From Solirubrum puertoriconensis (GTDB taxonomy: Bacteria; Bacteroidota; Bacteroidia; Cytophagales; Hymenobacteraceae), in the NCBI RefSeq assembly GCF_001483135.1, contig NZ_LNAL01000003.1, forward strand, positions 124,001 through 188,000: 64,000 nucleotides of DNA. Reading direction: 5' to 3'. Within the stretch, counting starts at the first letter, position 1, and each line of letters opens with the position of its first letter. The notes under the pieces were generated by a model, which was not told the origin of the DNA, did not search any database, and worked only from the letters and a program-made list of their open reading frames with translations. A program made the translations under genes and the position numbers. Below, piece after piece: positions 44,950 through 53,236 of this stretch.

Positions 44950-46443
44950 CTAAAAGGCCAGCTTCTTCCGCGCGTAAACCATGTTGCCGCCGGCAGCGCG
45001 GGTAGTCAGAAAGCCCGCTGCCTCAAGTCGCTTTTTGAAGTTTGGACTGCCCACCGGCTTGTATAGATCTTCCTTGCAGAAGAGCTGGTATTCGCGGTGC
45101 ATGTCCTTCAGCGACACTTTGTAATCGGTATCGGGCACGTACTGCAACTCATCGAGGAACATGCGCACACTGTCCGAAGACTTGCGGTAATTGTCGCGCT
45201 CGGCCGCCACGGCGGCGGGCTCCGCGAAGTTTTGGCGCTGTAGCAGGCGCTCGAGCCCGGCCAGTACCCAGTTAAAGACGCCCGACAGCTCCGTGGCAAT
45301 GATCTTCGCTGCTAGCTGGGTATCCTGCTCGGCGCGCGGAATGGTGACGTTAAACGGCACAATTAGGAAGCGGCGGAAATAGCCTTCGGTCTGTTCCGCG
45401 TTTCCTGGCAGGGTGTTGCAGTTGAAGATTAAGCGGGCGTAGTCGCGCAGCTCGAAAGGTTGGCCGTAGGGCAGGCGCGCTTCAATCGTTTCGCCCGAAG
45501 TCATCTGCTTAAAGCAGTTCGCTTCCAGGTTGCCGCTGATCTCCGACACGTAGTTCACCAGTTTATTAGCCAGGTTAGCACGGCTGTAGGCGGGGGGCGT
45601 GGTGAGCGACTCGAGCGAGTAGTGGCTGATGTTTTCCGGGCCTAGCAGGGCCGTTATCACTTCGTAGAACACGCTCTTGCCGTTGGCGCCACCGCCGTAG
45701 AGCAACAGGGCCCGCTCCAGCTTCAGGCGGCGATTCGATACGAACACATAGCCGATGTATTCCGCCAGCAGCTGCTGGCAGTCTGCGTCCGGTTGCACCT
45801 TATCCAAGAAGGCCTGAAACTTGGGAGCCTTAGCCGCCGGGTTGTAGGGGAAAGGCAGCTGATACAGCAGGAAGTCTTCGGCCTTAGGAGCCCGTAGCTC
45901 ATTTCCCTTGGGGCTGATTACAAACGTGCCGTTGCTCAGGTTAATGCGTACCGTGTCGGGGCTGGGCTGCGGAGCGGGTAGGTAGGCCGCGTCAAGAAAT
46001 TGCTTTAGCAGGAGCTCCTTAAAGCCCACGAAGCGGGCCTTGCGCTTATCTACGCCCATGCGCTCGGCTGCCATGCCCAGGAACGCGCTTAGCTTCTTTT
46101 CGCTAATGGTTTTCCAGTACGCCCCGTTATAGATATAAACAAAGGGGCTGTTTTCGTTCTTCGCAAGGCCCCAACGGTTTACGTCAGCCAAGCGCAGCAC
46201 TTCTTCTACTACGCAGATAACGTAGTCGGATTGCTTCAGCTTTTCCTCTTCATCGCTTAGGCCTGCCAACTCGCGAAAGTCAACCGGCTTGATCTGCTCG
46301 AGCAGCGCGTTCAGTACTTCGTCGTGTACCAGCAAGGCAGAAGCGGCGGCGGCGTGGCTAGCCTGCTCCTTAATTTGCTGCTGTAAATTGAGGATGCTTA
46401 GGGCGGTTGGCGTAGCCGTCGCCGGTGTTTGGATTTCGGACAT
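44950..46443 (-). CDS. P4/D5-type primase-helicase (SF3 helicase)
   Basis: 497 residues. Walker A GGGANGKSVFYE (residues about 250-257), Walker B-like region and SF3 motif C LIFNCNTLPGN, followed by the P4-type YFRRFLIVPFN. This is the replication initiator class of PICIs, P4-like satellites and plasmids. The Toprim-type function lies in the separate downstream gene. Confidence 0.85.
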   Translation of the reverse strand: MSEIQTPATATPTALSILNLQQQIKEQASHAAAASALLVHDEVLNALLEQIKPVDFRELAGLSDEEEKLKQSDYVICVVEEVLRLADVNRWGLAKNENSPFVYIYNGAYWKTISEKKLSAFLGMAAERMGVDKRKARFVGFKELLLKQFLDAAYLPAPQPSPDTVRINLSNGTFVISPKGNELRAPKAEDFLLYQLPFPYNPAAKAPKFQAFLDKVQPDADCQQLLAEYIGYVFVSNRRLKLERALLLYGGGANGKSVFYEVITALLGPENISHYSLESLTTPPAYSRANLANKLVNYVSEISGNLEANCFKQMTSGETIEARLPYGQPFELRDYARLIFNCNTLPGNAEQTEGYFRRFLIVPFNVTIPRAEQDTQLAAKIIATELSGVFNWVLAGLERLLQRQNFAEPAAVAAERDNYRKSSDSVRMFLDELQYVPDTDYKVSLKDMHREYQLFCKEDLYKPVGSPNFKKRLEAAGFLTTRAAGGNMVYARKKLAF

Positions 46444-46496
46444 AGTGCCAGCTGTTCCCCGCGCCGAAGCGCCGGGGTAATGGTGGAGAAAAAGCG

Positions 46497-46844
46497 TTAC
46501 CGGCGGTCGCTAATCGCGTAGGCCAGCTCTTTGATTTCGAGCGGGGAAAGCATCGGTGCCAGGCTGCGGATTTCGCGCCGGCGCAGAATGGCGGCCGTTT
46601 GGCCATCGGGCTGAGCAAGGCACAGGCACGGGGCGCCCGGGTGGCTCAGCTTATTCTCCAGAAGTTGGAAGTAGTACACGCCACCGTAGCCGTTTAGGCG
46701 CACGAGCAGCCACTGCCCGGACTCCAGGCTAGCCCATTTGGCAGGCGGGAACGGTTTACCGGCGTACTGGGCAGCGGCACCGGTAAAGAGCTGGAGTTGG
46801 CCTGCTGCAGTCACACCCCAGCGCGAACGATCAGGATTAGCCAC
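46497..46844 (-). CDS. Element hypothetical protein, 115 aa
   Basis: Start MANPDRSRWGVTAAGQLQLFTG. Beta-rich, with VRLNGYGGVYYFQLLENKL. No domain recognised. It overlaps the upstream HTH gene by 8 bp, so translation is coupled. Confidence 0.6.
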   Translation of the reverse strand: MANPDRSRWGVTAAGQLQLFTGAAAQYAGKPFPPAKWASLESGQWLLVRLNGYGGVYYFQLLENKLSHPGAPCLCLAQPDGQTAAILRRREIRSLAPMLSPLEIKELAYAISDRR

Positions 46845-47151
46845 GACGGCGCCCTCCTTTCTGGCTGCGTTGCTGGCTCTGCAGGCTGTTAAGAAGCTCC
46901 AGCCGTTTTATAAATGAGCGGCCACCGATTTTATGGTACGGCAGTAGCCCCTTCCGTTTCCAGGAGTGCACGCACCTTGCGCTTACATCAAGCAAAGCAG
47001 CCGCTTGATTAACTGTCAGTAGCTCTTCTGTTTCTGCCGTGGGAGCAGGTGCGCTCGTACCCGCTTGCTGCAGCTCGTAGCGGACTACCGCCCGAACCTG
47101 CTCCATTAGTTCAGCTAGGGTTATACCAGCCGTAATAATTGTGGTGTGCAT
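46837..47151 (-). CDS. Helix-turn-helix (excisionase/MerR-like) protein
   Basis: 104 residues from ATG 47151 (MHTTIITAGITLAELMEQV). The HTH is LLTVNQAAALLDVSARCVHSWKRKGLLPYHKIGGRSFIKRLEL, an HTH_17/AlpA-type. Possible excisionase or regulator. Overlaps the 46497 gene by 8 bp. Confidence 0.7.
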   Translation of the reverse strand: MHTTIITAGITLAELMEQVRAVVRYELQQAGTSAPAPTAETEELLTVNQAAALLDVSARCVHSWKRKGLLPYHKIGGRSFIKRLELLNSLQSQQRSQKGGRRRG

Positions 47152-47323
47152 GGTGCCTTTGGCCCCCATTAGTGGGAGTATACCCCTAAAAGGGCGCACC
47201 GTTCACCTGTTGCTAATAGTTGTGCACTTTTTAGCACACACCGCCACCTCAAACTGAGTTTACAGCTAATAGACAGGGTTTTATTAGCGAAAAAAAGTTC
47301 TTGCAGAGACTTGCGAGGCGGTA

Positions 47324-47665
47324 TTAGCCTGCTGTTGAAGGTCCAGTATCCCGATCTATTTGCATCAGGTGTACCCGCAACTTCTCTTCTTTGTCGAGCA
47401 TCGCCACTTCGCTACACCAGTACACTTCCTGTTTCTCCAGTTCCTCCACGCGTGTTTCTACCCGCTCCAACAGCTTCTCGAGAAGCTTGGCGCTGGGCTT
47501 TCCTGGGCACAACGCCGTAACAGTGCCGCGTGTCGAGCGGAACGTTACTTCTACCGGCTCATCGAGAATGAAGGCGCGCTGTATTTCTTTTAAAGATGCT
47601 TGCTCTGCCCGGGCTGCGTTCAGGTAAGCAACGGCCTCGTGTAGTTCTTTCTGTGCGTAGTTCAT
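47324..47665 (-). CDS. Element hypothetical protein, 113 aa
   Basis: Coiled-coil type (LLEKLLERVETRVEELEKQEV). Starts MNYAQKELHEAVAYLNAAR. No known domain. Part of the leftward operon, 12 bp after the 47678 gene. Confidence 0.55.
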   Translation of the reverse strand: MNYAQKELHEAVAYLNAARAEQASLKEIQRAFILDEPVEVTFRSTRGTVTALCPGKPSAKLLEKLLERVETRVEELEKQEVYWCSEVAMLDKEEKLRVHLMQIDRDTGPSTAG

Positions 47666-47677
47666 CGGTAGAGCAGA

Positions 47678-48043
47678 TTAGCGGTTAAGGGCAGAAATGA
47701 AAGTGCAGGTACCTTCGGCGTACGCCAGCTGAAGCGATTCTTCGCGCTCATTGCGTAGGCGGTACACGTTGCGGAACCAGCGCTGCAGCTGGGCTATGCA
47801 CTGGCATTGCTCAATGCTTTCGGCAGTGCGCTGGCGTTCGACAGGAGAGAAGACCGGCGAGTCTTCTACTAAGGCCAGGACGTTGGTGCGCATCGAGCGC
47901 AGCGTAGCCGCGGCCATTACGGCGCGGGCCTTTTCATCTTTGAGGCGATGCTGCTCTTTTAAGAAGTTGCCCAGCGGACCTTTGTAGCGGGGCATAGAGG
48001 CGGCAACTGTTAACGCAGTTGCGGCGGTAGCAATAGCTTGCAT
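47678..48043 (-). CDS. Element hypothetical protein, 121 aa, first gene of leftward operon
   Basis: Start MQAIATAATALTVAASMPRYKGPLG; charged helical remainder (RLRNEREESLQLAYAEGT). No domain recognised. It is the first gene after the leftward promoter at 48152, and is thus likely to be an early gene of the element. Confidence 0.55.
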   Translation of the reverse strand: MQAIATAATALTVAASMPRYKGPLGNFLKEQHRLKDEKARAVMAAATLRSMRTNVLALVEDSPVFSPVERQRTAESIEQCQCIAQLQRWFRNVYRLRNEREESLQLAYAEGTCTFISALNR

Positions 48044-48151
48044 ACCTTTATGGTTGAAAGTGAAGGAATAGGAGTTAGCGCTCCTGTTTCTGATACCCGG
48101 AGGCCACTTGTTAGCGCAGGTGGCCTCTTTCGTTTGTCACTGAGAACACGA

Positions 48152-48239
48152 CAAAGGTAGTATACTTCTTGTGAAACACAAGTGTTTTATATGTGTATCA
48201 CAAAAATATTTTGCTACATACACTAGTGTTGTATATTTG
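48152..48239. promoter_or_regulatory. Divergent promoter pair with two ACACWAGTGT operators
   Basis: Rightward: TTTG 48210-48213, TATATTTG 48232-48239 (18 bp apart); transcription start falls on or near the ATG at 48244, so leaderless. Leftward: TACCTTTG (48152-48159). Palindromes ACACAAGTGT (48176-48185) and ACACTAGTGT (48220-48229) are 44 bp apart; one lies over the likely leftward -33 region and the other between the rightward boxes. CTTGTG-AAA-CACAAG (48168-48182) extends the first. Confidence 0.75.
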
Positions 48240-48243
48240 CAGT

Positions 48244-48411
48244 ATGGATAATGATAAGCAGCAGAAGTCGCGTAAGCCCCAAATAGGGGTTGAGGTTACA
48301 GCAGAAGAGAAAGCCACTATCGAGAAGGTAGCTAAGGCTAAGGGTATGCGTGCTGCTACTCTGTTGCGCACCTTGGCTCTAGATGAAGCCCGCCGGCTTG
48401 GCATAGCTTAA
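48244..48411 (+). CDS. Ribbon-helix-helix-type small repressor
   Basis: 55 residues: after basic KQQKSRKPQ come IGVEVTAEEKATIEKVAKAKG and AATLLRTLALDEARRLG. The beta-strand (IGVEVT) followed by two helices is that of Arc/CopG-type repressors. ATG at 48244 lies right after the -7 box. Divergently transcribed from the leftward replication operon, so it is the best master-repressor candidate. Followed by a strong terminator. Confidence 0.7.
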   Translation: MDNDKQQKSRKPQIGVEVTAEEKATIEKVAKAKGMRAATLLRTLALDEARRLGIA

Positions 48412-48416
48412 ATAGA

Positions 48417-48462
48417 AGCATGAAAAAAGCCTCAGTTGCTATACTGAGGCTTTTTTCATGCT
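48417..48462. terminator. Terminator of the small repressor
   Basis: Long perfect stem AGCATGAAAAAAGCCTCAGT and its inverse (loop TGCTAT), with T6 within the stem on both strands. Confidence 0.92.
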
Positions 48463-48538
48463 GGATTAACTGCCTCGGTAAAAGCAGATTAAGATTTAGG
48501 AAACTTGATATTGGTAAATATCGTTATACTTGCAACGT

Positions 48539-48610
48539 GACCTGCCTAAGTCCTGTGACTTTTGCCGGGCCACGACAAAGCCCCCGGTTTTTAACCGGGG
48601 CATTTTTTTT
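48539..48610 (+). ncRNA. Candidate small RNA with promoter, operator and terminator
   Basis: TTG (48505) and TATACTTG (48525-48532) form a promoter, with GATATT-GGTA-AATATC overlapping it. About 70 nt later comes CCCCGGTT-TTT-AACCGGGG followed by CATTTTTTTT (48580-48610). No open frame is present. It lies directly after the repressor terminator, so it is a separate transcript if real. Confidence 0.4.
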
Positions 48611-49364
48611 ATACCCTAACTATGCCTTGGGCATCGCGTCCCGAAGCCTCTTTCACACACATACTATCAAGGGTGTCGAAGAGAAGGTGAAAACCAAACT
48701 TTTTAAGGCTGCCTTTAGGGTACTCTTTTCGATATAAACAGAAGGCTATTACATCAACTGCTTGAATAAAGAAGGAGTGTGTTGATGATCTATAGAATAT
48801 GTCCTCAATTACATTAGTTATTACAGGATTGTGATAGCCTCCAAATCGAGATTCTACGGGGTTGTAGACGCGCATTCCTCGCAACAGCCTCCGCAATGTG
48901 GGCTCACTTGAATCGTCAGAAACGATGATGCCTTTGCTTTTGTTCTTCTTTAAGAAGGTGTCATAGCGTTGAATTAAGCGCTTCCAAGCTAGCTCTTGCA
49001 TGCCCGAGCTATACTTGGACTGGCTAATATGTTCCTTGTCTAGACAGATATTAATTAGTCTTCCATTGGGAAACATGTTGCACATTTCGGCAACGAAAAG
49101 ACGAATTATGTTTACCCTATCCGACTTATGAATGCGTTTGTAAGCCTCTACTTTGTGAGGGCGAATCATTTCCGAGCTGTGAATTTCTTCGCGCTTGTTT
49201 AATCCATATGCTTTCTGGATCATTTCGCGAAACTTTACCAATCGCTGGACACACTCATTCCAGTCTTCAATGGAAATTATAAGACCGCTTAGGATAAAAT
49301 GAGGCGAATTCTGTCCATTATAAGGACCAGGATCACCGCTCTCATCCACATACATTATGTACAT
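48609..49364 (-). CDS. DUF3800 protein (RNase H-like fold)
   Basis: 251 residues. MYIMYVDESGDPG at the start carries the first acidic residues, and SFFIQAVDVIAFCLYR near the end carries another Asp: the conserved marks of DUF3800. These proteins are common cargo of mobile elements and defence islands and are predicted nuclease-like. AT-rich compared with the core. Terminates into the 48580 hairpin. Confidence 0.85.
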   Translation of the reverse strand: MYIMYVDESGDPGPYNGQNSPHFILSGLIISIEDWNECVQRLVKFREMIQKAYGLNKREEIHSSEMIRPHKVEAYKRIHKSDRVNIIRLFVAEMCNMFPNGRLINICLDKEHISQSKYSSGMQELAWKRLIQRYDTFLKKNKSKGIIVSDDSSEPTLRRLLRGMRVYNPVESRFGGYHNPVITNVIEDIFYRSSTHSFFIQAVDVIAFCLYRKEYPKGSLKKFGFHLLFDTLDSMCVKEASGRDAQGIVRV

Positions 49365-49437
49365 TCTTGCCTTTGCTAAATGAGTACAACGTTAACATGG
49401 AAGTTGTGTATACCAAAGCGAAAGCAGCTATAGAGTA

Positions 49438-49476
49438 AGAAACGCCCCGCCGGCCGCTAAGCCAGTGGGGCGTTTC
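49438..49476. terminator. Terminator, AAACGCCCC hairpin
   Basis: GAAACGCCCC/GGGGCGTTTC stem. It lies upstream of the DUF3800 start and of the 49545 gene, so it must end a rightward transcript from further left or isolate the two. Confidence 0.7.
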
Positions 49477-49488
49477 TCATTTAAGAGT

Positions 49489-49536
49489 TGTGTAGCATGT
49501 GTAGCTAATGCACACCTGAAAACATCTTTTTTTCTA
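49489..49536 (+). repeat. 48-bp motif, copy C
   Basis: TGTA/TGTA/TGCA units 9 bp apart, then ACCTGAAAACATCTTTTTTTCTA. It ends 8 bp before the GTG start of the excisionase-like gene. Confidence 0.8.
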
Positions 49537-49544
49537 GCCTCATC

Positions 49545-49808
49545 GTGGACATAAAAGCAGTACTCAGCTTATCAGGCCCACTCGAGCAGATGCTCATCAT
49601 CGAAGCCGCCAAGCACTACGCCAAAGTGAAAGCTGAGCAGGAGGCGCTAGGCCAAGTATATACTGTGGCAGAGCTAGGCAAGCGTATCAAGTGCGGGAAA
49701 ACGAAGGCTTACGAGCTAGTACGCGCTGGGATAATCCGCAGTCAGCAGGTGGGCGGGAGGTATATAGTAAGTGAGCGGGCAGTGAGGGAGTGGATGGGGG
49801 ATATCTAA
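49545..49808 (+). CDS. Excisionase-like HTH protein
   Basis: 87 residues, GTG start at 49545. The C-terminal half VYTVAELGKRIKCGKTKAYELVRAGIIRSQQVGGRYIVSERAVREWM is a Xis/AlpA-type HTH_17. It probably directs excision with the integrase or regulates it. Directly preceded by motif copy C, which may be its own binding site. Confidence 0.8.
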   Translation: MDIKAVLSLSGPLEQMLIIEAAKHYAKVKAEQEALGQVYTVAELGKRIKCGKTKAYELVRAGIIRSQQVGGRYIVSERAVREWMGDI

Positions 49809-49833
49809 TAAAATATTGACCCTTCAAATACAA

Positions 49834-51225
49834 CTATTTTTTCACAGCACTAATCAATTCAGTAGCTGTAGTTTTTAGGGCAGTAGCTGTTTCAGCTACG
49901 CTCTTTGTCGCATCAACTAAATGTTGACTGCTCACGGGAGTTATGTTTGCCTGCTTTCCAATAGATGGAGGTGAATATATTCCTTGAATTGTATTAATTA
50001 GCATTGAAGTCTTATGATCTGCATCATGAATCATTGCTGAGTATGCGGTGACAGTTCTTGCTACAGCTGATTTGAATGCATATTCTTCCTGAAGGTTACG
50101 CTCTTTTGTATACTGTGCTATAGTAAAGTACATAAGAATAAAGGCAGGGGCAGTACGGGTGATATTTAATAAAGTAAGCGACCAGTTGAATCCAGAAGGG
50201 TCTTTGTAGCTGTTGAATATATAGATGACCCAACACAGAGCAAGCCCTGTAATAACTACTGCAGCTGCAGCCCAAATCATAGTTGGTTTAAATAACGCCT
50301 TGCTGCGTTGATCAAAGGTGTGCCCCAAAGCTCCGTCAGCAGCGTAGCCAAGTAGTTCCTCGATTCTTGATTGGCTTCCGAGTATAGATGCCTCTTTGCT
50401 TTGGGCATTGGTCAGAGTATTATCAAACGATGTTGAAGTACTCTGTAACTGAGTAATCCAGTGCTCAGACTCAGATTTCAATGTATTGAAATCATCTCTA
50501 ATAGCTTCGAAAGCTTTTCTATCGGCGTTGTGAGCAGCTTTAGATTCTGCCAGCATCTGCTTTTGTTGCTCAGCGAAAGCAGCGGATGCGGCATTGTTCG
50601 TGCTGGCCTCCGTATTATGAGTTCTTATTTCGTTAAGAAGCGTGTCTGATTGTATTTGGTTTTTCAATATTGTGCCAAATTCTTGTTTTTTATCATTTAT
50701 AAGGCTTTCCAAGTCGGTCTTAGCTTTTTCTAGCTCCTTGTATAATGTATTTGCTTTATTAATCGCTGATTCTAGTTCTTTCGCTGTTGCCGCATTCAAA
50801 ATATTGGCTTGAGCAATTTTCAATTCGTCAATCGAATGAACTTTGTGTTTAGATTTATCCCAAAATCCTAATTGCATTTGATATCGTGCTAGCCACAATA
50901 CTTGGGATTGTATATTATCAAATGAATAGCCCCCATCTAAATGCGAGACTAGATGCTGAAGGATTTGATTAAGTGAATACTGTCCTATTTCCAGATCATT
51001 GTATTGATAAGGCATGATCTGCCAGTTGCCTTTATCCAGTTCTACTCTTAATTGTTTAATAGATCTATTGGTTATTCCTATAAACTCGACAACTGTTATA
51101 TCACCACCAACCATGGTGTGGCGTATGTCCTTGCTGGTATAAACTTGTTTGGCTTTGTCCGTTAGGTCAATTTGTTCAAGTTGAGTAAGAAGTTTATCAA
51201 CGTTCGCTTTTTGCGGCGTGGTCAT
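49834..51225 (-). CDS. Coiled-coil protein with two membrane helices, cargo
   Basis: 463 residues. Coiled coil at about 140-270 (KANTLYKELEKAKTDLESLIND, QKQMLAESKAAHNADRKAF). Two hydrophobic helices at about 313-338 (MIWAAAAVVITGLALCWVIYIF) and 356-371. QYTKERNLQEEYAFKSAVARTVTAYS follows. It is AT-rich and no family can be named. A membrane anti-phage effector or a structural coiled coil are both possible. Confidence 0.7.
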   Translation of the reverse strand: MTTPQKANVDKLLTQLEQIDLTDKAKQVYTSKDIRHTMVGGDITVVEFIGITNRSIKQLRVELDKGNWQIMPYQYNDLEIGQYSLNQILQHLVSHLDGGYSFDNIQSQVLWLARYQMQLGFWDKSKHKVHSIDELKIAQANILNAATAKELESAINKANTLYKELEKAKTDLESLINDKKQEFGTILKNQIQSDTLLNEIRTHNTEASTNNAASAAFAEQQKQMLAESKAAHNADRKAFEAIRDDFNTLKSESEHWITQLQSTSTSFDNTLTNAQSKEASILGSQSRIEELLGYAADGALGHTFDQRSKALFKPTMIWAAAAVVITGLALCWVIYIFNSYKDPSGFNWSLTLLNITRTAPAFILMYFTIAQYTKERNLQEEYAFKSAVARTVTAYSAMIHDADHKTSMLINTIQGIYSPPSIGKQANITPVSSQHLVDATKSVAETATALKTTATELISAVKK

Positions 51226-51285
51226 AAATTAGGTAATGGAGTAACTGATATAGCTTTGTACTATATCTATGGCCCCGCAATCTAC

Positions 51286-51333
51286 GATGCAGCAAGTGTA
51301 GCCAATGCACGGCTAAAAAGATCTTTTTTTCTG
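51286..51333 (+). repeat. 48-bp motif, copy D
   Basis: TGCA/TGTA/TGCA units 9 bp apart, then GGCTAAAAAGATCTTTTTTTCTG. It lies 60 bp upstream of the minus-strand coiled-coil gene and far from any plus-strand start. Confidence 0.8.
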
Positions 51334-51494
51334 TCGCGCTGCTTTGCCACTGTCAGCAACTCGGGAACCTAGTTAGTTTAATCAGGTCTCGCTATGCGAG
51401 TACAGTCTTGAGGCTTGAGGCAGCTACCGCTACGGTCGTGCACAATTCAGTGATAGCACTGATGTGCGATGCTGAGTGAAGGATCAACTTACTC

Positions 51495-51893
51495 ATGAAC
51501 CAAATCATTACTTCTATGCCTACTGTAGCTTCCCTCATCAAACTAGCCCCAGGGCAGAGGCTTGACCTTGAAGCAAATTTCAATGGTGAATGCGAGAATG
51601 TAGTTCTCGTAACTCAGAATGGTGCTAATCAAGTTTGTAATTGGAATAGCACCGTTCCAAGCTCATATAGGGCATCATTCACGAACAATACAACAGATAG
51701 AATTGAAACGTATGAAATCCAAGGACTCAGCAAGCAGGCGCCTGAAGGAGGGTTCCCCTTTGTAGAATCCCAGCCATACATAGTGGAAGCGTTGTGTGAA
51801 GCTCTTTCAACTACTATTGTGTTAGGATACGACGACATAGCCGGCGACCGTGATTTTAACGACGCTGTTGTCACTGCCAAAGTATCGTTATAG
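51495..51893 (+). CDS. Small protein with DUF4114-like motif
   Basis: 132 residues. The C-terminus GYDDIAGDRDFNDAVVTAKV resembles the Ca-binding end of DUF4114 domains (GxEDLxxGDRDFNDVVV). The N-terminal part has no known domain. No signal peptide. Closed by the terminator at 51913. Confidence 0.65.
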   Translation: MNQIITSMPTVASLIKLAPGQRLDLEANFNGECENVVLVTQNGANQVCNWNSTVPSSYRASFTNNTTDRIETYEIQGLSKQAPEGGFPFVESQPYIVEALCEALSTTIVLGYDDIAGDRDFNDAVVTAKVSL

Positions 51894-51912
51894 CGGCAGG
51901 CTCCCGTCATCA

Positions 51913-51943
51913 CAAAGCCCTGACCAACTGGTTAGGGCTTTTC
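51913..51943. terminator. Bidirectional terminator before integrase
   Basis: AAAGCCCT.ACCA/TGGT.AGGGCTTT stem between the 51495 gene and the integrase stop (51957). Confidence 0.8.
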
Positions 51944-51956
51944 AATATCATCTATT

Positions 51957-53198
51957 TTACTTCGCCACTTTCAGCAACTGGGGCATGTCGTACACCTTAG
52001 CAAACTCCCGTTCTACTGCTTGCTCCGTGATGTTGACGTAGCGCTGGAAGGCCCGCCAAGTACGGTGCCCGGTAATCTTCATTACCAGCTCAGGCCGTAA
52101 GCCCCGCTCCAGGCTCAGTGTAACAAACGTACGGCGGCCGGTGTGGCAGCCCAGCTTCTCCCACTTGGCTACTGTCTGACTGGAGCGATTGCCCGCTTTG
52201 TACTTGATGATTTCAATAGGATCAGTAATGCCCGCCAGCTGCCCCAATTCTTTGAGGTAGTCGTTTAGCTTCTGATTCGTAATCAGCCGTACCCCACCGG
52301 CTAAGTAGCGAGTAACAATGATCAGCGCCCGGGCCTGTAGCGGTATGCTGATAATCTCCCTAGTCTTTTGCGTAGTGATGCGCAGCGTATTGCCCCGTAA
52401 GTGCTCAGCACGGATGCTTACTAGGTCCGAGTAGCGCAGTCCAGTATAGCAGCTGAGCAGGAACAGTGCGCGGGCATTCTCCAAGTAAGACCCTTCGGTC
52501 AGCTCCAGCGCCTCGAGTCGGGCTACCTCTTCAGCGGTCAGCGTCATAATATCCGGCTCCTGTCGCTTCCACTTCATCTTCTCCCAGCCGCGTGCCTCGG
52601 TGTACCCCCGATCAACAGCAAAGCGCATAAAGCGCCGCAGCCGGTCAAAGTGCTTGGCTATGGTGTTGTCGGTAAGATCAGCCGGGCCCATGAGGTAGGC
52701 GGTATAGGCATCGGCAAAGGCCGGTGTGATGGTATCAAAGTCGACGGCGTACCCCGTAGCTTTTTCAAAGTCTTGAAGGTGGCGCAGCGTCGTATTGCCG
52801 GCTCGAGCCGTGCCCACCTTACCTCGGGCCAAGGTCAGCTGCACCCATTCAGTATAGTACTCGGCAAACGTCTTGCGCTGCGCTTTCGGGTTGGGCGCTG
52901 GAGCTTGGGGGGCGGCTAGTTCGCGCAGTACTTCCGGGCTGGGTAGTAAGCCCAAGGCGCGCTGTTCGTCACAATAGGCAAGTAATTGCTTCGCCAGCAA
53001 GTCCAGCGCATCATTCAGTGCGCCGTTCTGCTGATAACCTCGTTCCTGAGCCCTCTGCTCGGCTTTGATCCACTGCTTGGGCAGGATGCTGAGGCCGGTG
53101 TAAACTTTGGTGCGTTGCCCGCTGCAACTGACTAAGGCAATGATGGCCGTGGGGATGGTAGCGTCAGGCCGCTTCAGGTGAAAGGAGACAGAAGCCAT
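51957..53198 (-). CDS. int: Tyrosine recombinase (integrase)
   Basis: 413 residues from ATG 53198 (MASVSFHLKRPDATIPTAI). N-terminal arm-binding region, core-binding SAM-like domain, catalytic domain with Arg255 (TGLRYSDL), His352-Arg355 (HTGRRTFVT), His378 (GHRTW) and Tyr387 (FQRYVNI). Bacteroidota phage-integrase type. It is the gene nearest to attR, the normal place for the enzyme that inserts at ssrA. The GGGGTAC pair lies upstream of its start. Confidence 0.95.
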   Translation of the reverse strand: MASVSFHLKRPDATIPTAIIALVSCSGQRTKVYTGLSILPKQWIKAEQRAQERGYQQNGALNDALDLLAKQLLAYCDEQRALGLLPSPEVLRELAAPQAPAPNPKAQRKTFAEYYTEWVQLTLARGKVGTARAGNTTLRHLQDFEKATGYAVDFDTITPAFADAYTAYLMGPADLTDNTIAKHFDRLRRFMRFAVDRGYTEARGWEKMKWKRQEPDIMTLTAEEVARLEALELTEGSYLENARALFLLSCYTGLRYSDLVSIRAEHLRGNTLRITTQKTREIISIPLQARALIIVTRYLAGGVRLITNQKLNDYLKELGQLAGITDPIEIIKYKAGNRSSQTVAKWEKLGCHTGRRTFVTLSLERGLRPELVMKITGHRTWRAFQRYVNITEQAVEREFAKVYDMPQLLKVAK

Positions 53199-53236
53199 GG
53201 GGTAGGAGTTGTGCCAGGCTAAAGCTAGTGAAAGTT

